Shown piece after piece: positions 9,335 to 18,494 of a stretch of DNA of 64,000 nt (positions are counted from its first letter, which is position 1; the number at the start of each line of letters is the position of its first letter). The stretch lies in assembly GCA_942493035.1 (NCBI GenBank), contig OW818666.1:62001-126000 (forward strand), given 5' to 3'. Both the position numbers and the translations under genes were made by a program. The notes beneath the pieces were generated by a model. It saw only the letters and a program-made list of their open reading frames with translations. It was not told where the DNA came from and made no database searches. The DNA comes from WRGT01 sp942493035. Lineage in GTDB: Bacteria > Spirochaetota > UBA4802 > UBA5550.

Positions 9335-9541
9335 ATGGAAAAGAGCAAATCGTCTAATACCATTTATTATCTATTTATAGCTGCCGGGATAGCAGTTGCT
9401 TATATTGCTGCAACTGCAGATTTTGATAGTACAGCTACAGGGGTAGCTCTTGCTGTGCTTGGAGTATTTCTGATGCTTATAGGGATATTTAAGGGGCGGG
9501 TTTTTCAGCTGATTTTAGAATTAATATCGGGATTGTTTTAG
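9335..9541 (+). CDS. Small two-TM membrane protein
   Basis: A 68-residue protein, start ATG at 9335 with AAGGGGTGGAG about 7 nt upstream; the GTG at 9323 lies inside that ribosome-binding site and is rejected. A short charged N-terminus (MEKSKSSN) is followed by two hydrophobic helices (about 9-27 and 36-58) separated by TADFDSTATG. No family is recognised. It lies about 210 nt after the HPP gene and is separated from it by a hairpin. Confidence 0.6.
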   Translation: MEKSKSSNTIYYLFIAAGIAVAYIAATADFDSTATGVALAVLGVFLMLIGIFKGRVFQLILELISGLF

Positions 9542-9637
9542 TCTTACCGGTGTTAGCTGGCTATATTTATAAATCCGGACGGCATCAATTTTTGTTATAG
9601 TATATAGTAATTAACCTTAAGGGTGAATGGTAATAAG

Positions 9638-9970
9638 ATGAAAAAACATGTTTGTATAATTCTTGCATATTCGGCTGTCAGCATCTCCGGTTTTATCGGT
9701 CTGGCATTATATCTGTATACTTATTTTGGAAAGTTAATTGAGAATTCTGATGACCTGGTCGGCACAATAATCAGTATTTCGTTGTACTCATTGTTTCTGA
9801 CCGAATTATATCTCTTTGCAGCATTTTTAATTGCACTTATCGGATATTTTATTTCAAAATACAGAGACCTTGATGATTATATAAAAGCGTTTAAAACTCT
9901 CTCGTGGATACATCTGGCAATCTGGATTGCGTTTACCTTTTTATGCGTTATCAGTTTTAAAAACAGTTAA
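9638..9970 (+). CDS. Small integral membrane protein, three TM helices
   Basis: A 110-residue protein, preferred start ATG at 9638 (MKKH); the upstream GTG at 9623 overlaps the purine-rich AAGGGTG region. Three hydrophobic helices (about 5-28, 43-68, 86-107) are joined by short charged loops (SKYRDLDDYIKAFKT). No family is recognised. GACAGACTTTTTTGTCTG just after the stop forms a short hairpin with a U-rich loop that could act as a weak terminator. Confidence 0.6.
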   Translation: MKKHVCIILAYSAVSISGFIGLALYLYTYFGKLIENSDDLVGTIISISLYSLFLTELYLFAAFLIALIGYFISKYRDLDDYIKAFKTLSWIHLAIWIAFTFLCVISFKNS

Positions 9971-10210
9971 GCGGACAGACTTTTTTGTCTGCTGTTTCAA
10001 TCCGTATCTCCTCCTTCTGAGTAACGTCCTGCATAATAAAGCGGAAAACAAAACATGTATAATTGCTTTTTTACATATAATACATGTGAATTTTCCGGCG
10101 TGGTATTGTATAAAACCTGACATTATAAATGATAAATGATCAAAAAAAATATTAATTATAATTTTTTGATACTAAATTGCTTACTCTTTATTGTATTTTT
10201 TAAATAAATA

Positions 10211-10256
10211 TTGACTTTTGTTCTGTATTGATGTTAAGTGTTCAACATTGTTGAAC
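10211..10256 (+). promoter_or_regulatory. iclR promoter with palindromic operator
   Basis: GTTCAACATTGTTGAAC (10240-10256) is a perfect 17-bp inverted repeat centred 24 nt before the iclR start codon. IclR-family operators are commonly short palindromes of this kind overlapping the regulator's own promoter. A -35-like TTGACT at 10211 with a poor -10 (TTAAGT at 10234) lies just upstream. I infer autoregulation and control of the downstream catabolic operon. Confidence 0.6.
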
Positions 10257-10271
10257 AAATATGGGAGTTTT

Positions 10272-11039
10272 ATGTCAAAAACGATAAATTCGCTGGTTAA
10301 AGCTGTTAATATACTCAAGCTCTATCTCGATGAGGATAAAAGCCTTGGAATTACCGAATTCTCACGAGCTCTTGATATTCCAAAACCTACTGTACAGAAT
10401 ATTGTTTCAACTCTTGAGGAGAACGGTCTTCTCGAAAAGGATCCCATGACCCGAGGGTATAGACTCGGCCCTGTGCTTTTTCAGCTGGGTATGCAGTATG
10501 CAAACTCAATGGATCTTACAATGATTGCACGGGTCTGGCTTGAGAAGCTCTGTCATCAGTATGGCGAAATGTCTCAGGCTGGAATTGTTATGGGGGAGAG
10601 GATCGTTGTTGTAATGAAGGTCGAGCCCGATGCCAACTATATGGTCTTTCCTCAGACCGGTTCTGTCGTTCCGCCTCATTCATCTGCAATAGGCAAGGTG
10701 CTTCTCTCATGGATGAGCCCCGTGGTCCGGGATAGAATTCTTGCAGGTTGTACCTTTACAAAATTCACAGAGAAGACAATCGGGAGCCGTGAGGATTATC
10801 TGAAGGAGCTCGATGAAGTCAAGCGCAATGGAATTGCCTTTGATTTCGAGGAATCGATTAACGGACTTTCATGCATAGCCGGTCCGGTATTCAATAATAA
10901 AAATGAATGTATGGCAGCGATATCTCTAAGCGGTAATGCTTCAAAGATTGAAAGCAGGCGCGATGAGATAAGCGATGCCGTAAAATATATCTGTTACAGA
11001 ATTTCTGAACAGATGGGGTATCGAAACAGGGGGGCCTGA
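10272..11039 (+). CDS. IclR-family transcriptional regulator
   Basis: A 255-residue protein from ATG at 10272, behind GGGAG; the longer reading frame from 10218 would run through the palindromic operator and is rejected. Residues about 6-68 are the IclR winged helix-turn-helix (ITEFSRALDIPKPTVQNIVSTLEENGLLEKD), followed by the effector-binding domain (about 80-250) with the family motif GSVVPPHSSAIGKVLLSW. It is the first gene of a co-directional run with frhB-like, iorAB and glcD/glcF-like genes, so it is likely their local regulator and senses an aromatic 2-oxo or 2-hydroxy acid (inference). Confidence 0.9.
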   Translation: MSKTINSLVKAVNILKLYLDEDKSLGITEFSRALDIPKPTVQNIVSTLEENGLLEKDPMTRGYRLGPVLFQLGMQYANSMDLTMIARVWLEKLCHQYGEMSQAGIVMGERIVVVMKVEPDANYMVFPQTGSVVPPHSSAIGKVLLSWMSPVVRDRILAGCTFTKFTEKTIGSREDYLKELDEVKRNGIAFDFEESINGLSCIAGPVFNNKNECMAAISLSGNASKIESRRDEISDAVKYICYRISEQMGYRNRGA

Positions 11040-11110
11040 GAGCCCGTACTTTTCACGTCCATTAAATCTCGGGTTCTCCTCTGTCTTTAAATTTTATTAC
11101 AGGGGGGATT

Positions 11111-12241
11111 ATGCAGGTATTCGGACCAAAGGAACTGCAGAGCGATGTTCTGCAGAAAAATCTGTGCATCGGCTGCGGCGCGTGTGTTTCACTCTGCCCG
11201 TATTTTAAGACTCACAAGGGGAGAACCGCTACAATGTTTCAGTGCACAAGGGAGAGCGGAAGGTGCAATGCCTACTGCCCTAAGACTGGAGTTGACCTCG
11301 ATTCATTATCAGCTTCAATTTTTAACAGCACATACTCCGGCGATTCTATTGGAAATTTTAAATCAGTATATGTATCACAGAAAAGCAGTTCAGCCGGAGA
11401 TGGTAATGTTCAGAACGGCGGAACAGTCTCTGCTCTCATGAAATTTGCATTGAAGAGCGGTGCTGTAGATTCTGCTGTCCTCACAGGACGTAAAGGTGCA
11501 GTGAGCATCCCTGAGATTGTTACTGATCCGGAAAAAGTTTTCAACTATGCGTCATCAAAATACTCCACATCTCCGGTAGTTGCAGGATTTAACAGAGCGG
11601 CTGAATCGGGATATGCAAAGATCGGTTTTGTCGGAACACCATGTGCTGTTACTGCAATGGCGAAGATAAGAAGCAATCCGACCGGAATTGAAGACTTTAG
11701 AGACAGGACCGGTATAGTTGTGGGGCTATTCTGTACATGGGCACTTGACACATGGGGTGTTGAAAAAATACTTAAAGACAAGCTCGACCTCGATTCACTG
11801 CAGAGAGTGGAAATTCCTCCTCCTCCCGCGGATGTTATGACATTTACAAGTAATCGCAGAGATGTAATGCTCCCGCTGGATGAAATCCGTCAGAGTATTC
11901 CTGCCGGATGCTCTTACTGTCATGACATGACTGCAGAGTTTGCCGATATATCCGTGGGTGCCCTTGAACTCGAAGGTGAGAAGAATAAGAACATCATTAT
12001 CGTCCGCACAGAACGGGGTGAAAAACTGGTTAATGATGCCGTTGCCGCAGGGTATCTTGTAACTTCACCTCTCCCGGCCGGTGTAATGGATGGATTGTCA
12101 AAAGCATCCATGAACAAGAAGGTCAGGGCATTTGCGCGTATGTCTGATGACAAGATGCTTAACGGCGATGCTGAACGGCCCGCAGTTATTATAAACGCTC
12201 CTGCATTGGGGAGTATTATGAACAGTAAAGGGGGTATGTAA
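11111..12241 (+). CDS. FrhB/F420-type Fe-S flavoprotein (coenzyme F420 hydrogenase/dehydrogenase beta-subunit family)
   Basis: A 376-residue protein. An N-terminal ferredoxin-like cysteine cluster (LCIGCGACVSLCPYF, about 17-31) with further cysteines (CTRESGRCNAYCP) precedes the FrhB N- and C-terminal domains (GFVGTPCAVTAMAKI; CSYCHDMTAEFADISVG). Members bind FAD and Fe-S and move electrons between ferredoxin and a second carrier; F420 use cannot be assumed in a bacterium. A GGGGGG stretch precedes the ATG. Its stop codon overlaps the iorA start by one base (TAATG), so translation is probably coupled and it may take electrons from indolepyruvate oxidoreductase or the dehydrogenase downstream. 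Confidence 0.8.
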   Translation: MQVFGPKELQSDVLQKNLCIGCGACVSLCPYFKTHKGRTATMFQCTRESGRCNAYCPKTGVDLDSLSASIFNSTYSGDSIGNFKSVYVSQKSSSAGDGNVQNGGTVSALMKFALKSGAVDSAVLTGRKGAVSIPEIVTDPEKVFNYASSKYSTSPVVAGFNRAAESGYAKIGFVGTPCAVTAMAKIRSNPTGIEDFRDRTGIVVGLFCTWALDTWGVEKILKDKLDLDSLQRVEIPPPPADVMTFTSNRRDVMLPLDEIRQSIPAGCSYCHDMTAEFADISVGALELEGEKNKNIIIVRTERGEKLVNDAVAAGYLVTSPLPAGVMDGLSKASMNKKVRAFARMSDDKMLNGDAERPAVIINAPALGSIMNSKGGM

Positions 12242-14175
12242 TGTCCATACTCGATTATATAGATGGTTCGGTCAATCTTCTCATGGGGAACGAAGCAATT
12301 GCGCGGGGTGCACTGGAGGCCGGTGTGAGGGTAGTGGCCGGTTATCCGGGGACTCCGTCATCGGAGATTATTGAAAATCTTGCGAAGGTTGCGGATAAAG
12401 CCGGTATTTACGTTGAGTGGTCCGTGAATGAAAAGGTTTCACTTGAAGTTGCCGCTGCAGGATCATTTGCGGGACTCCGGTCAATGTGTGTCATGAAGCA
12501 GAACGGTGTTAATGTAGCTTCAGATTTTCTCCTTCATCTTGCCCTTTCAGGTACAAGGGGGGGGATGGTTCTTGTGCCATGTGATGATCCTGGCGCTATT
12601 TCAAGCGTTAATGAGGGGGAATCGAGACATTTCGCAAGGATGCTGGAACTCCCGCTTATAGAACCGGGAGATTTTCAGGAAGCTGCCGACATGATCAAAT
12701 GGGCCTTTGAACTTTCAGAAAAAATTCATAACGTGGTTGTCATGAGGTCTGTAACCAGACTTTCTCATGCAAGCGGAAATGTCAAAGTAGGCGCACTCCC
12801 CGTTAATGAGAATAAGGCATATTTCAGTTTCGGGAGTCATCTCCTCGATCCGCTTAACGGTCCGGTAATAACAGCACCGGTTGCCATGAGGCACAGACAG
12901 CAGCAGGATAAACTTAAAGTAATAGCTGAGATTTTTGAAACGTCAGAATTCAATAAATATACAGGACCGGAAAAACCGGAGCTTTTAATTATAACAAGCA
13001 GCGCCTGTACCCTTTACAGCAAAGAGGCTGTTAATACTCTTGGTCTTGAAGAACGTGTTGGTATACTTAAACTCGGTACAACATTCCCTCTACCCGAAAA
13101 GCTTGTGAAGAGGTATGTCGAGCAGGCTGGGGCAGTTCTGTTTGTCGAGGAGGTTCTTCCGTTTATAGAAGATCTGACAAAAATTGCCGCAGCAGCCTGG
13201 GGAGATACCGGACAGAAACATTATTACGGAAAGTATGACGGTACACTCCCTACAGTTAATGAACTCAACCCCGACATTATTATCAATGCAGTGGCAAAGA
13301 TTATGGGTATAGAGTATCGTGCAGTATCAGAGGAGTATGAGAAGAAAGGGACAATTCTTTCATTTACCGGTGCGCCGAACCGGGAGCTTACATTCTGTCC
13401 GGGTTGTCCGCACCGGGCATCGTACTGGTCAATACATAATGCACTGGCGCTGAACGGTAAAGGGGGATTTGTCTGCGGTGATATCGGCTGTTACACGATG
13501 GGTATTCTTGGTGCAGGATTCAACGCTGTAAAAACTGCCCATGCAATGGGATCAGGTACAGGGATTGCTAGCGGTTTCGGTAAGCTGGGGCAGTTCGGTA
13601 TGGAGCAGAAGGCTATAGCAGTCTGCGGAGATTCGACTTTTTTCCACTCGGTAATGCCGGCCCTTGTTAATGCAGTTCATGTTCAGTCGGATATGATGCT
13701 TGTAATTTTTGATAACCGCGGTACTGCCATGACAGGGTTCCAGCCTCATCCCGGTACAGATAATGATGCAATGGGCAATGTTGTAAATAAAATTGATATT
13801 GAGACTATCTGCAGGGCAATAGGTGCCGATGTTCATGTTGCCGATCCTTTCGATCTGGCTGCAGCGCAGGAGAAGGTTCTTGATCTGGTTGAAAATAAAA
13901 GCGGAGCAAGGGTTCTTATCATGAAGCAGAGCTGCGCGCTCAGTCCAGAAAAGAAAGGTAAAAAGAATTACGAGATGTCTGTTGATGAATCTAAATGCAG
14001 AGGAGATAACTGCGGATGCGGAAGGTTCTGTACTAAAGTGTTCAGGTGCCCTGGACTTGTCTGGAACAGGGAGAAGGGTGTTGCCGTGATTGACAGCGTA
14101 ATCTGCGCAGGATGCGGTGTGTGTCATGGAGTCTGTCCCTCGGGAGCAATTATGAAGCAGGAGGCACGGGTATGA
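12241..14175 (+). CDS. iorA: Indolepyruvate:ferredoxin oxidoreductase, alpha subunit
   Basis: A 644-residue cytosolic enzyme subunit that oxidatively decarboxylates aryl-2-oxoacids (indolepyruvate, phenylpyruvate, hydroxyphenylpyruvate) to aryl-acetyl-CoA and reduces ferredoxin. Seen here: the N-terminal pyrimidine-binding domain (GYPGTPSSEIIENL; NEKVSLEVAAAGSFAG), the TPP-binding domain (CPGCPHRASYW; CGDIGCYTMG; CGDSTFFHS; DNRGTAMTGFQPHPG) and a C-terminal ferredoxin domain with a complete second cluster (CAGCGVCHGVCP) and a first cluster of unusual spacing (CRGDNCGCGRFC). Length is close to the family norm. ATGA overlap couples it to iorB. Confidence 0.93.
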   Translation: MSILDYIDGSVNLLMGNEAIARGALEAGVRVVAGYPGTPSSEIIENLAKVADKAGIYVEWSVNEKVSLEVAAAGSFAGLRSMCVMKQNGVNVASDFLLHLALSGTRGGMVLVPCDDPGAISSVNEGESRHFARMLELPLIEPGDFQEAADMIKWAFELSEKIHNVVVMRSVTRLSHASGNVKVGALPVNENKAYFSFGSHLLDPLNGPVITAPVAMRHRQQQDKLKVIAEIFETSEFNKYTGPEKPELLIITSSACTLYSKEAVNTLGLEERVGILKLGTTFPLPEKLVKRYVEQAGAVLFVEEVLPFIEDLTKIAAAAWGDTGQKHYYGKYDGTLPTVNELNPDIIINAVAKIMGIEYRAVSEEYEKKGTILSFTGAPNRELTFCPGCPHRASYWSIHNALALNGKGGFVCGDIGCYTMGILGAGFNAVKTAHAMGSGTGIASGFGKLGQFGMEQKAIAVCGDSTFFHSVMPALVNAVHVQSDMMLVIFDNRGTAMTGFQPHPGTDNDAMGNVVNKIDIETICRAIGADVHVADPFDLAAAQEKVLDLVENKSGARVLIMKQSCALSPEKKGKKNYEMSVDESKCRGDNCGCGRFCTKVFRCPGLVWNREKGVAVIDSVICAGCGVCHGVCPSGAIMKQEARV

Positions 14176-14777
14176 TAAAAGATCCGTTTAATATAATAAT
14201 AACCGGAGTGGGCGGTCAGGGTAATGTTATGGCTGCCAGGATTATCGGGAACATGCTGGCTCTTCGCGGATTTTATGTAACTATAGGTGAAACATTCGGC
14301 GCGTCACAGCGTGGTGGTTCGGTAATGAGTCATCTGCGTATATCTGAAAAATCAGCATGGAGTCCGCAGATTCCGAAAGGGAGAGCCGATCTTGTTGTGG
14401 CACTTGAACCGGTAGAATCACTCCGTGTCATGGCGCAATATGGAAATACTGAAACTGCAGTTGTCAGCAATACTCGTCCGGTATATCCCGTGGGTGTAAT
14501 CTGCGGAGACTTTAAGTATCCTTCAATGGATGAGCTGAATGCGTCACTGACACAGCTATGCAGTAACATAAATTTTATCGATGCTACAGAGGAGGCCATC
14601 AAGCTGGGGAATCCAATATTAAGCAATGTGATTATGATCGGAGCAGTGGCGGGTCTGGGCGTTCTACCTGTGGATGATTCCGATTTTGAAAAAATAATGT
14701 CTGCCTATCTCCCTGCAAAGAAGATGGCGGTTAATATGGAAGGATTTCACCTGGGCAAAAGACTGGCCGGGGGATGA
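14172..14777 (+). CDS. iorB: Indolepyruvate:ferredoxin oxidoreductase, beta subunit
   Basis: A 201-residue subunit, start ATG at 14172 overlapping the iorA stop (ATGA); the longer frame from 14112 lies inside iorA and is rejected. It is the pyruvate:ferredoxin oxidoreductase gamma-like domain with IIITGVGGQGNVMAARIIG at the N-terminus, the GETFGASQRGGSVMSHLR motif and a C-terminal NVIMIGAVAGLGVLP. Length is typical. It forms the heterodimer with IorA. A GC-rich hairpin repeat separates it from the next gene. Confidence 0.93.
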   Translation: MIKDPFNIIITGVGGQGNVMAARIIGNMLALRGFYVTIGETFGASQRGGSVMSHLRISEKSAWSPQIPKGRADLVVALEPVESLRVMAQYGNTETAVVSNTRPVYPVGVICGDFKYPSMDELNASLTQLCSNINFIDATEEAIKLGNPILSNVIMIGAVAGLGVLPVDDSDFEKIMSAYLPAKKMAVNMEGFHLGKRLAGG

Positions 14778-14800
14778 AAGAGTATCCGAATTAAATAAAA

Positions 14801-14880
14801 CCTTTCCGCCCCTTTCCGCCCTACGGGCACCTTTCTCCCATTCATGGGGGAGATGGCTGGAAGCCAGGGGCGGGGCAGAT
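14801..14880 (+). repeat. GC-rich nested hairpin repeat between iorB and the FAD dehydrogenase gene
   Basis: Tandem CCTTTCCGCC units, outer arms 14806-14813 and 14866-14873 (CCGCCCCT/AGGGGCGG) and an inner hairpin (CTCCCAT at 14835 with ATGGGGGAG at 14844). It resembles the C/T-rich hairpin element at 47553-47656. It lies inside an operon and may set relative expression or stabilise the flanking mRNA. Confidence 0.5.
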
Positions 14881-14897
14881 TAAAATCAGGAGGATTT

Positions 14898-16295
14898 ATG
14901 TCATCAATTGGAAAAGATCTGAGGAAAATTCTTCGTCCGGAACAGGTTCTGGATCTGGCAGAAGATGTTTCAGCTTATGCGAATGACGCAACATATTATA
15001 TAGCAAAAAGAAATCCCGACGCTGTAGTTCTGCCGGGTTCTACATCAGATGTAAGTGCTGTATTGAAATATGCCAGTGCAAATAGAATACCCGTTGTACC
15101 GCGCGGTGCCGGAAGCGGTCTTGCCGGAGGGTGTACCCCGATTCATGGGGGTATTGTAATGGATATGAAGAGGATGAACAGTATAATCGAAATTGATAAA
15201 GGGAACATGACTGCCATAGTTGAAGGGGGAGTTGTCCTTGGCGATTTTGTGAAAAAAGTTGAACGTATGGGCCTGTTTTATCCCCCTGATCCGCAAAGCG
15301 CCCAGGTCTGCACAATCGGCGGGAATATTGCAACCAGGGCTGGAGGGCCCCGCGGCGTGAAGTATGGTACTACTGAACGGTATGTTACCGGGCTTGAGGC
15401 TGTAATGGCTGACGGATCTGTTATTACTCCAGGGGGTAAGGTCGTTAAGCAGTCCAGCGGTTATGACCTTACACATCTGTTTACCGGATCAGAGGGGACA
15501 CTCTGCGTTATAACAAAGGGGAAGTTGAGGCTCCTCCCTCTTCCTAAGTCAAGAAAGACTATAGTTGTGACTTGTGCGGGATTGGATCAGGCCGCGGAGC
15601 TTGTTTCGGGAATCATCGCCAGGGGTACAGTGCCGGCAATGCTTGAGTTCCTGATACCTATTGCAATTATAGCTATGAATAATTTTATTAAGCCGCCGCT
15701 TGCGATAAACGGTGAAGCATCATATCTCCTTATGGAGATCGATGGTACAGCTGAACAGCTTGAAGTCGAGACACGGGAGATCAGTGCTGTATGTTCAGAG
15801 CTTGGAGCGCTGGATGTGCGGATAATCAGTGATATGCGCGAAAGCGCAACATACTGGTATGCAAGGTCCAGACTTTATCCTTTGATGACTCAGATATTTA
15901 AACGTGTTATTACCGAGGACATCGCAGTCCCGAGAAGCAGTATTCCTGAGTTTGTCAGAAGAATTCAGGCAACTATATCTACACTGGGTGTCGCGATAGG
16001 TCTTGCCGGTCACGCCGGGGACGGCAATATGCATCCGACGATACTGCAGGGTGAAATCAGCGATGAGATGTCGCGAAAGGCCGGGATGGCAATTGAAGCA
16101 ATAATTAAGACAGGGCTTGAACTTGAGGGGACAATATCGGGTGAGCATGGCATAGGTATTCATAAAAATAAATATCTGGAACTGGAACATGGCCCGGAAC
16201 AGGTTGAGATTATGAAAACGATCAAGAGATCCCTTGATCCGCATAATATCATGAACCCCGGGAAGATCTGGACTGAAGAAGGGGGTGCAGCATGA
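14898..16295 (+). CDS. FAD-linked 2-hydroxyacid dehydrogenase, GlcD family
   Basis: A 465-residue flavoprotein from ATG at 14898, with CAGGAGGA upstream; the frame from 14844 reads through the hairpin repeat and is rejected. FAD-binding PCMH domain motifs: PVVPRGAGSGLAGGCTP, VEGGVVLGDF, GGNIATRAGGPRGVKYG, FTGSEGTL. The C-terminal FAD-oxidase domain has LAGHAGDGNMHPTI and GTISGEHGIGIHKNKYL. The family includes glycolate oxidase GlcD and D-lactate dehydrogenases. ATGA overlap joins it to the Fe-S partner. Beside iorAB, I infer that it oxidises aryl-lactates to aryl-pyruvates; plain D-lactate or glycolate are the alternatives. Confidence 0.88.
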   Translation: MSSIGKDLRKILRPEQVLDLAEDVSAYANDATYYIAKRNPDAVVLPGSTSDVSAVLKYASANRIPVVPRGAGSGLAGGCTPIHGGIVMDMKRMNSIIEIDKGNMTAIVEGGVVLGDFVKKVERMGLFYPPDPQSAQVCTIGGNIATRAGGPRGVKYGTTERYVTGLEAVMADGSVITPGGKVVKQSSGYDLTHLFTGSEGTLCVITKGKLRLLPLPKSRKTIVVTCAGLDQAAELVSGIIARGTVPAMLEFLIPIAIIAMNNFIKPPLAINGEASYLLMEIDGTAEQLEVETREISAVCSELGALDVRIISDMRESATYWYARSRLYPLMTQIFKRVITEDIAVPRSSIPEFVRRIQATISTLGVAIGLAGHAGDGNMHPTILQGEISDEMSRKAGMAIEAIIKTGLELEGTISGEHGIGIHKNKYLELEHGPEQVEIMKTIKRSLDPHNIMNPGKIWTEEGGAA

Positions 16296-17485
16296 TACTT
16301 GAAGATTACTCCGAAGTTATAAAAAAATGTTCACAGTGCAATTTCTGTCAGGCGGCATGTCCTGTTTATAAAGCTCAGGGTTCAGAAAACTGGCTTGCAA
16401 GGCACAGGCTCAATCTGGTTCGCGAGGTAATGCTCGACAAAACAATGGCCGATACTCCACGGTTCAGGGAGATAATCGATAAATGTATGCTCTGCACAAG
16501 CTGCAGTCAGTACTGTTCAAGCGGCGTGCCTGTTGATGAGATTATCATCTCCGCAAGAGAGAAGCTTATTGAAAATGAAAAAGGATTTTCTTCTATCAAA
16601 CGCGGTGTTATGGCCAAAGTTCTCAAAGAGAAAGGTGCCCGTGATATTATGATTAAAGCCGGTACATTTGCCCAGAAATTCGGTATTGGGGGTAATGTTC
16701 CGAAATTTACATCAAAGCCCTTTGAAGAGAGGATGAAGGGCTTAATCAAAGCAGAAGGTGAGAGGAAGGGATCAGTTGCATATTACTACGGCTGCGGTAC
16801 AAATCTTATGTATCCCGAAACCGGGGAAGCGCTTGTGAAACTGCTGACCATGAACGGATATGATGTGATTCTTCCTGAAAATATTACATGCTGCGGAGTC
16901 CCTGTAATTGCAGAGGGTGATATCTCCGAAGCGGCAGAGATGATGCGCCGTAATATAGAAACACTCACTTCAATTGAATGTGATGCAGTTCTGATGGAAT
17001 GCTCATCCTGCATGATGATGTTCATGAAGAAAAGTGTAAAACTCTTTCCGAAGGATGATGCTGTTCAGGAAAAAATTACATCACTGAATGGAAGAATCAA
17101 AAGTGCGATGAGCTTTCTTAATAGTATTGATGCAGTTGGAGCGGGTAAAAGCGATGGAGCTTCATTTACATATCATGTTCCATGTCACAAGGAGAAGTTT
17201 TCAATATCGGAGTTTGATGTTGTTGAACTTGTGAAGAAGAGTTCAGGGGCAGAGTACAAGGCTATGGATAATCCTGAATCTTGCTGCGGAGCCGGAGGTG
17301 CCTACTATATAAAAAATGGTGATATCAGCAAAAAAATCAGAGATCCTAAAATCAGAGAGATAAAAGATTCAGGTGCCGGAGTTGTCCTTACCGAGTGTCC
17401 TATGTGCAGATTCTATATCAAGAACGGGATGCCGGAGATGGATGTCCAGCATCCTCTTGAGTTTATTGCCGGAAAAATGAAATAA
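16292..17485 (+). CDS. Fe-S oxidoreductase, GlcF/LutA-type partner of the FAD dehydrogenase
   Basis: A 397-residue protein. Two N-terminal 4Fe-4S motifs (CSQCNFCQAACP about 13-24; CMLCTSCSQYC about 65-75) precede two cysteine-rich CCG domains (CGTNLMYPETGEAL ... ENITCCGVPV and CHKEKF ... CCGAGGAYY), as in GlcF and HdrD-like proteins. It takes electrons from the GlcD-like flavoprotein, whose gene overlaps it by 4 nt, and passes them to a quinone or soluble carrier. It is the last gene of the operon and is followed by a strong terminator. Confidence 0.88.
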   Translation: MILEDYSEVIKKCSQCNFCQAACPVYKAQGSENWLARHRLNLVREVMLDKTMADTPRFREIIDKCMLCTSCSQYCSSGVPVDEIIISAREKLIENEKGFSSIKRGVMAKVLKEKGARDIMIKAGTFAQKFGIGGNVPKFTSKPFEERMKGLIKAEGERKGSVAYYYGCGTNLMYPETGEALVKLLTMNGYDVILPENITCCGVPVIAEGDISEAAEMMRRNIETLTSIECDAVLMECSSCMMMFMKKSVKLFPKDDAVQEKITSLNGRIKSAMSFLNSIDAVGAGKSDGASFTYHVPCHKEKFSISEFDVVELVKKSSGAEYKAMDNPESCCGAGGAYYIKNGDISKKIRDPKIREIKDSGAGVVLTECPMCRFYIKNGMPEMDVQHPLEFIAGKMK

Positions 17486-17508
17486 AAGGACTTATCAGAC
17501 TGCCTGTT

Positions 17509-17555
17509 AATTAGAGAGATGTTAATGTTTATTCGCATCTCTCTAATTTTATTTT
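17509..17555 (+). terminator. Rho-independent terminator of the iclR-ior-glc operon
   Basis: A perfect 13-bp stem (17509-17521 with 17536-17548), 14-nt loop, then TTATTTTG. It lies 23 nt after the stop codon of the Fe-S oxidoreductase. Confidence 0.8.
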
Positions 17556-17597
17556 GAAACGGTTGATTTGAGTATCGGGAAAATGGAGGGGGATATA

Positions 17598-18380
17598 ATG
17601 GATATTACCTGGTATGGTACTGCTAATCTGAAAGTTCAGAGTAAAGATACTGCTATCCATTTTGATCCTTATCTATCCGGAAGAGCAGAAACAAAGAAGT
17701 GCAGTGAATGGTCGTGCAATCTGGAGAAGGAGATTTTCATTACGCACGGACACTTTGATCATCTGATGGATGTTCCGGAACTTGTTCGAGATGGTGATTT
17801 TATGGTAAATTGTTCAGAAACAGCTGCCCGGTCGCTGCTCCGCAATTCAGTTGAATCTTCAAAAATAAGAGTTATTCATGCCGGTGAGATGATAAGGACA
17901 GGTTCTATGGATGTTAATGTTTTACCCTGCCGTCATTCAAAAGCAGGAGTGAAGCTGTTCCTCAAAACATTCGTGAGTCCGCGTGTTGTGCTGCAGCCGC
18001 TTGAAGTTGTGAGGCTTTTAAAGCAGCACCGGTCTTTTCCCTGTGGAGAGGTATATGCATATCATATAGTTTCAGAGGGTGGTGATATACTTCATTTGGG
18101 AAGTATGGATATTGACGATAGTATCAGTTATCCATGTAATGTCGATCTTCTTATGCTCCCCTTTCAGGGCTGCTCGGATCTGGAGGGACGGGCTCTTAAA
18201 ATTATAAATAGAATAATACCCAAAGCAGTTCTGCTGCACCATTTTGATGACAGTTTCCCTCCGGTTTCAAGAAATATAAATACAGAAAGTTTTGCCTTAA
18301 TGATGAAAAAAAGATTTCCGCATATCAGCGTCTATCTGCCGGAACATGGACGGACTGTTACAATTAATCAGGATTTGTAA
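17598..18380 (+). CDS. MBL-fold metal-dependent hydrolase, UlaG-like
   Basis: A 260-residue cytosolic protein, start ATG at 17598 behind GGAGGGGG; the in-frame TTG at 17568 is unlikely. The N-terminal MDITWYGTANLKVQ followed by FDPYLSGR and the metal motif THGHFDHLMD is the pattern of UlaG-type beta-lactamase-fold hydrolases, with later ligand candidates H (CRHSK), D (GSMDIDD) and H (LLHHFDD). It is preceded by the operon terminator, so it is a separate transcription unit. Substrate unknown. Confidence 0.75.
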   Translation: MDITWYGTANLKVQSKDTAIHFDPYLSGRAETKKCSEWSCNLEKEIFITHGHFDHLMDVPELVRDGDFMVNCSETAARSLLRNSVESSKIRVIHAGEMIRTGSMDVNVLPCRHSKAGVKLFLKTFVSPRVVLQPLEVVRLLKQHRSFPCGEVYAYHIVSEGGDILHLGSMDIDDSISYPCNVDLLMLPFQGCSDLEGRALKIINRIIPKAVLLHHFDDSFPPVSRNINTESFALMMKKRFPHISVYLPEHGRTVTINQDL

Positions 18381-18494
18381 TCCTGTATGTTCAATATTAA
18401 TCATCATCTATCGTAAAAATGTGAGTTATGCTGTAATATTCTGCGGGATTTAACGCTCTTATCTGAAAGAACTCTATAGTTTACATCTATAAGG

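Noticed and set aside
9941..10139. Short overlapping frames after the third small membrane gene
   Set aside because: No ribosome-binding site or domain; the two strands mirror each other.
13552..14127. A 191-codon minus-strand open frame inside iorA
   Set aside because: It is opposite well-conserved TPP and ferredoxin domains and shows no domain of its own.
14801..14880. Riboswitch in front of the FAD dehydrogenase gene
   Set aside because: The hairpins are simple repeats, match no riboswitch consensus I know, and resemble an element elsewhere in the window.
15045..16244. Several minus-strand frames inside the GlcD-like gene
   Set aside because: Shadows of a strongly conserved gene; translations are rich in Cys, His and Tyr and lack family motifs.
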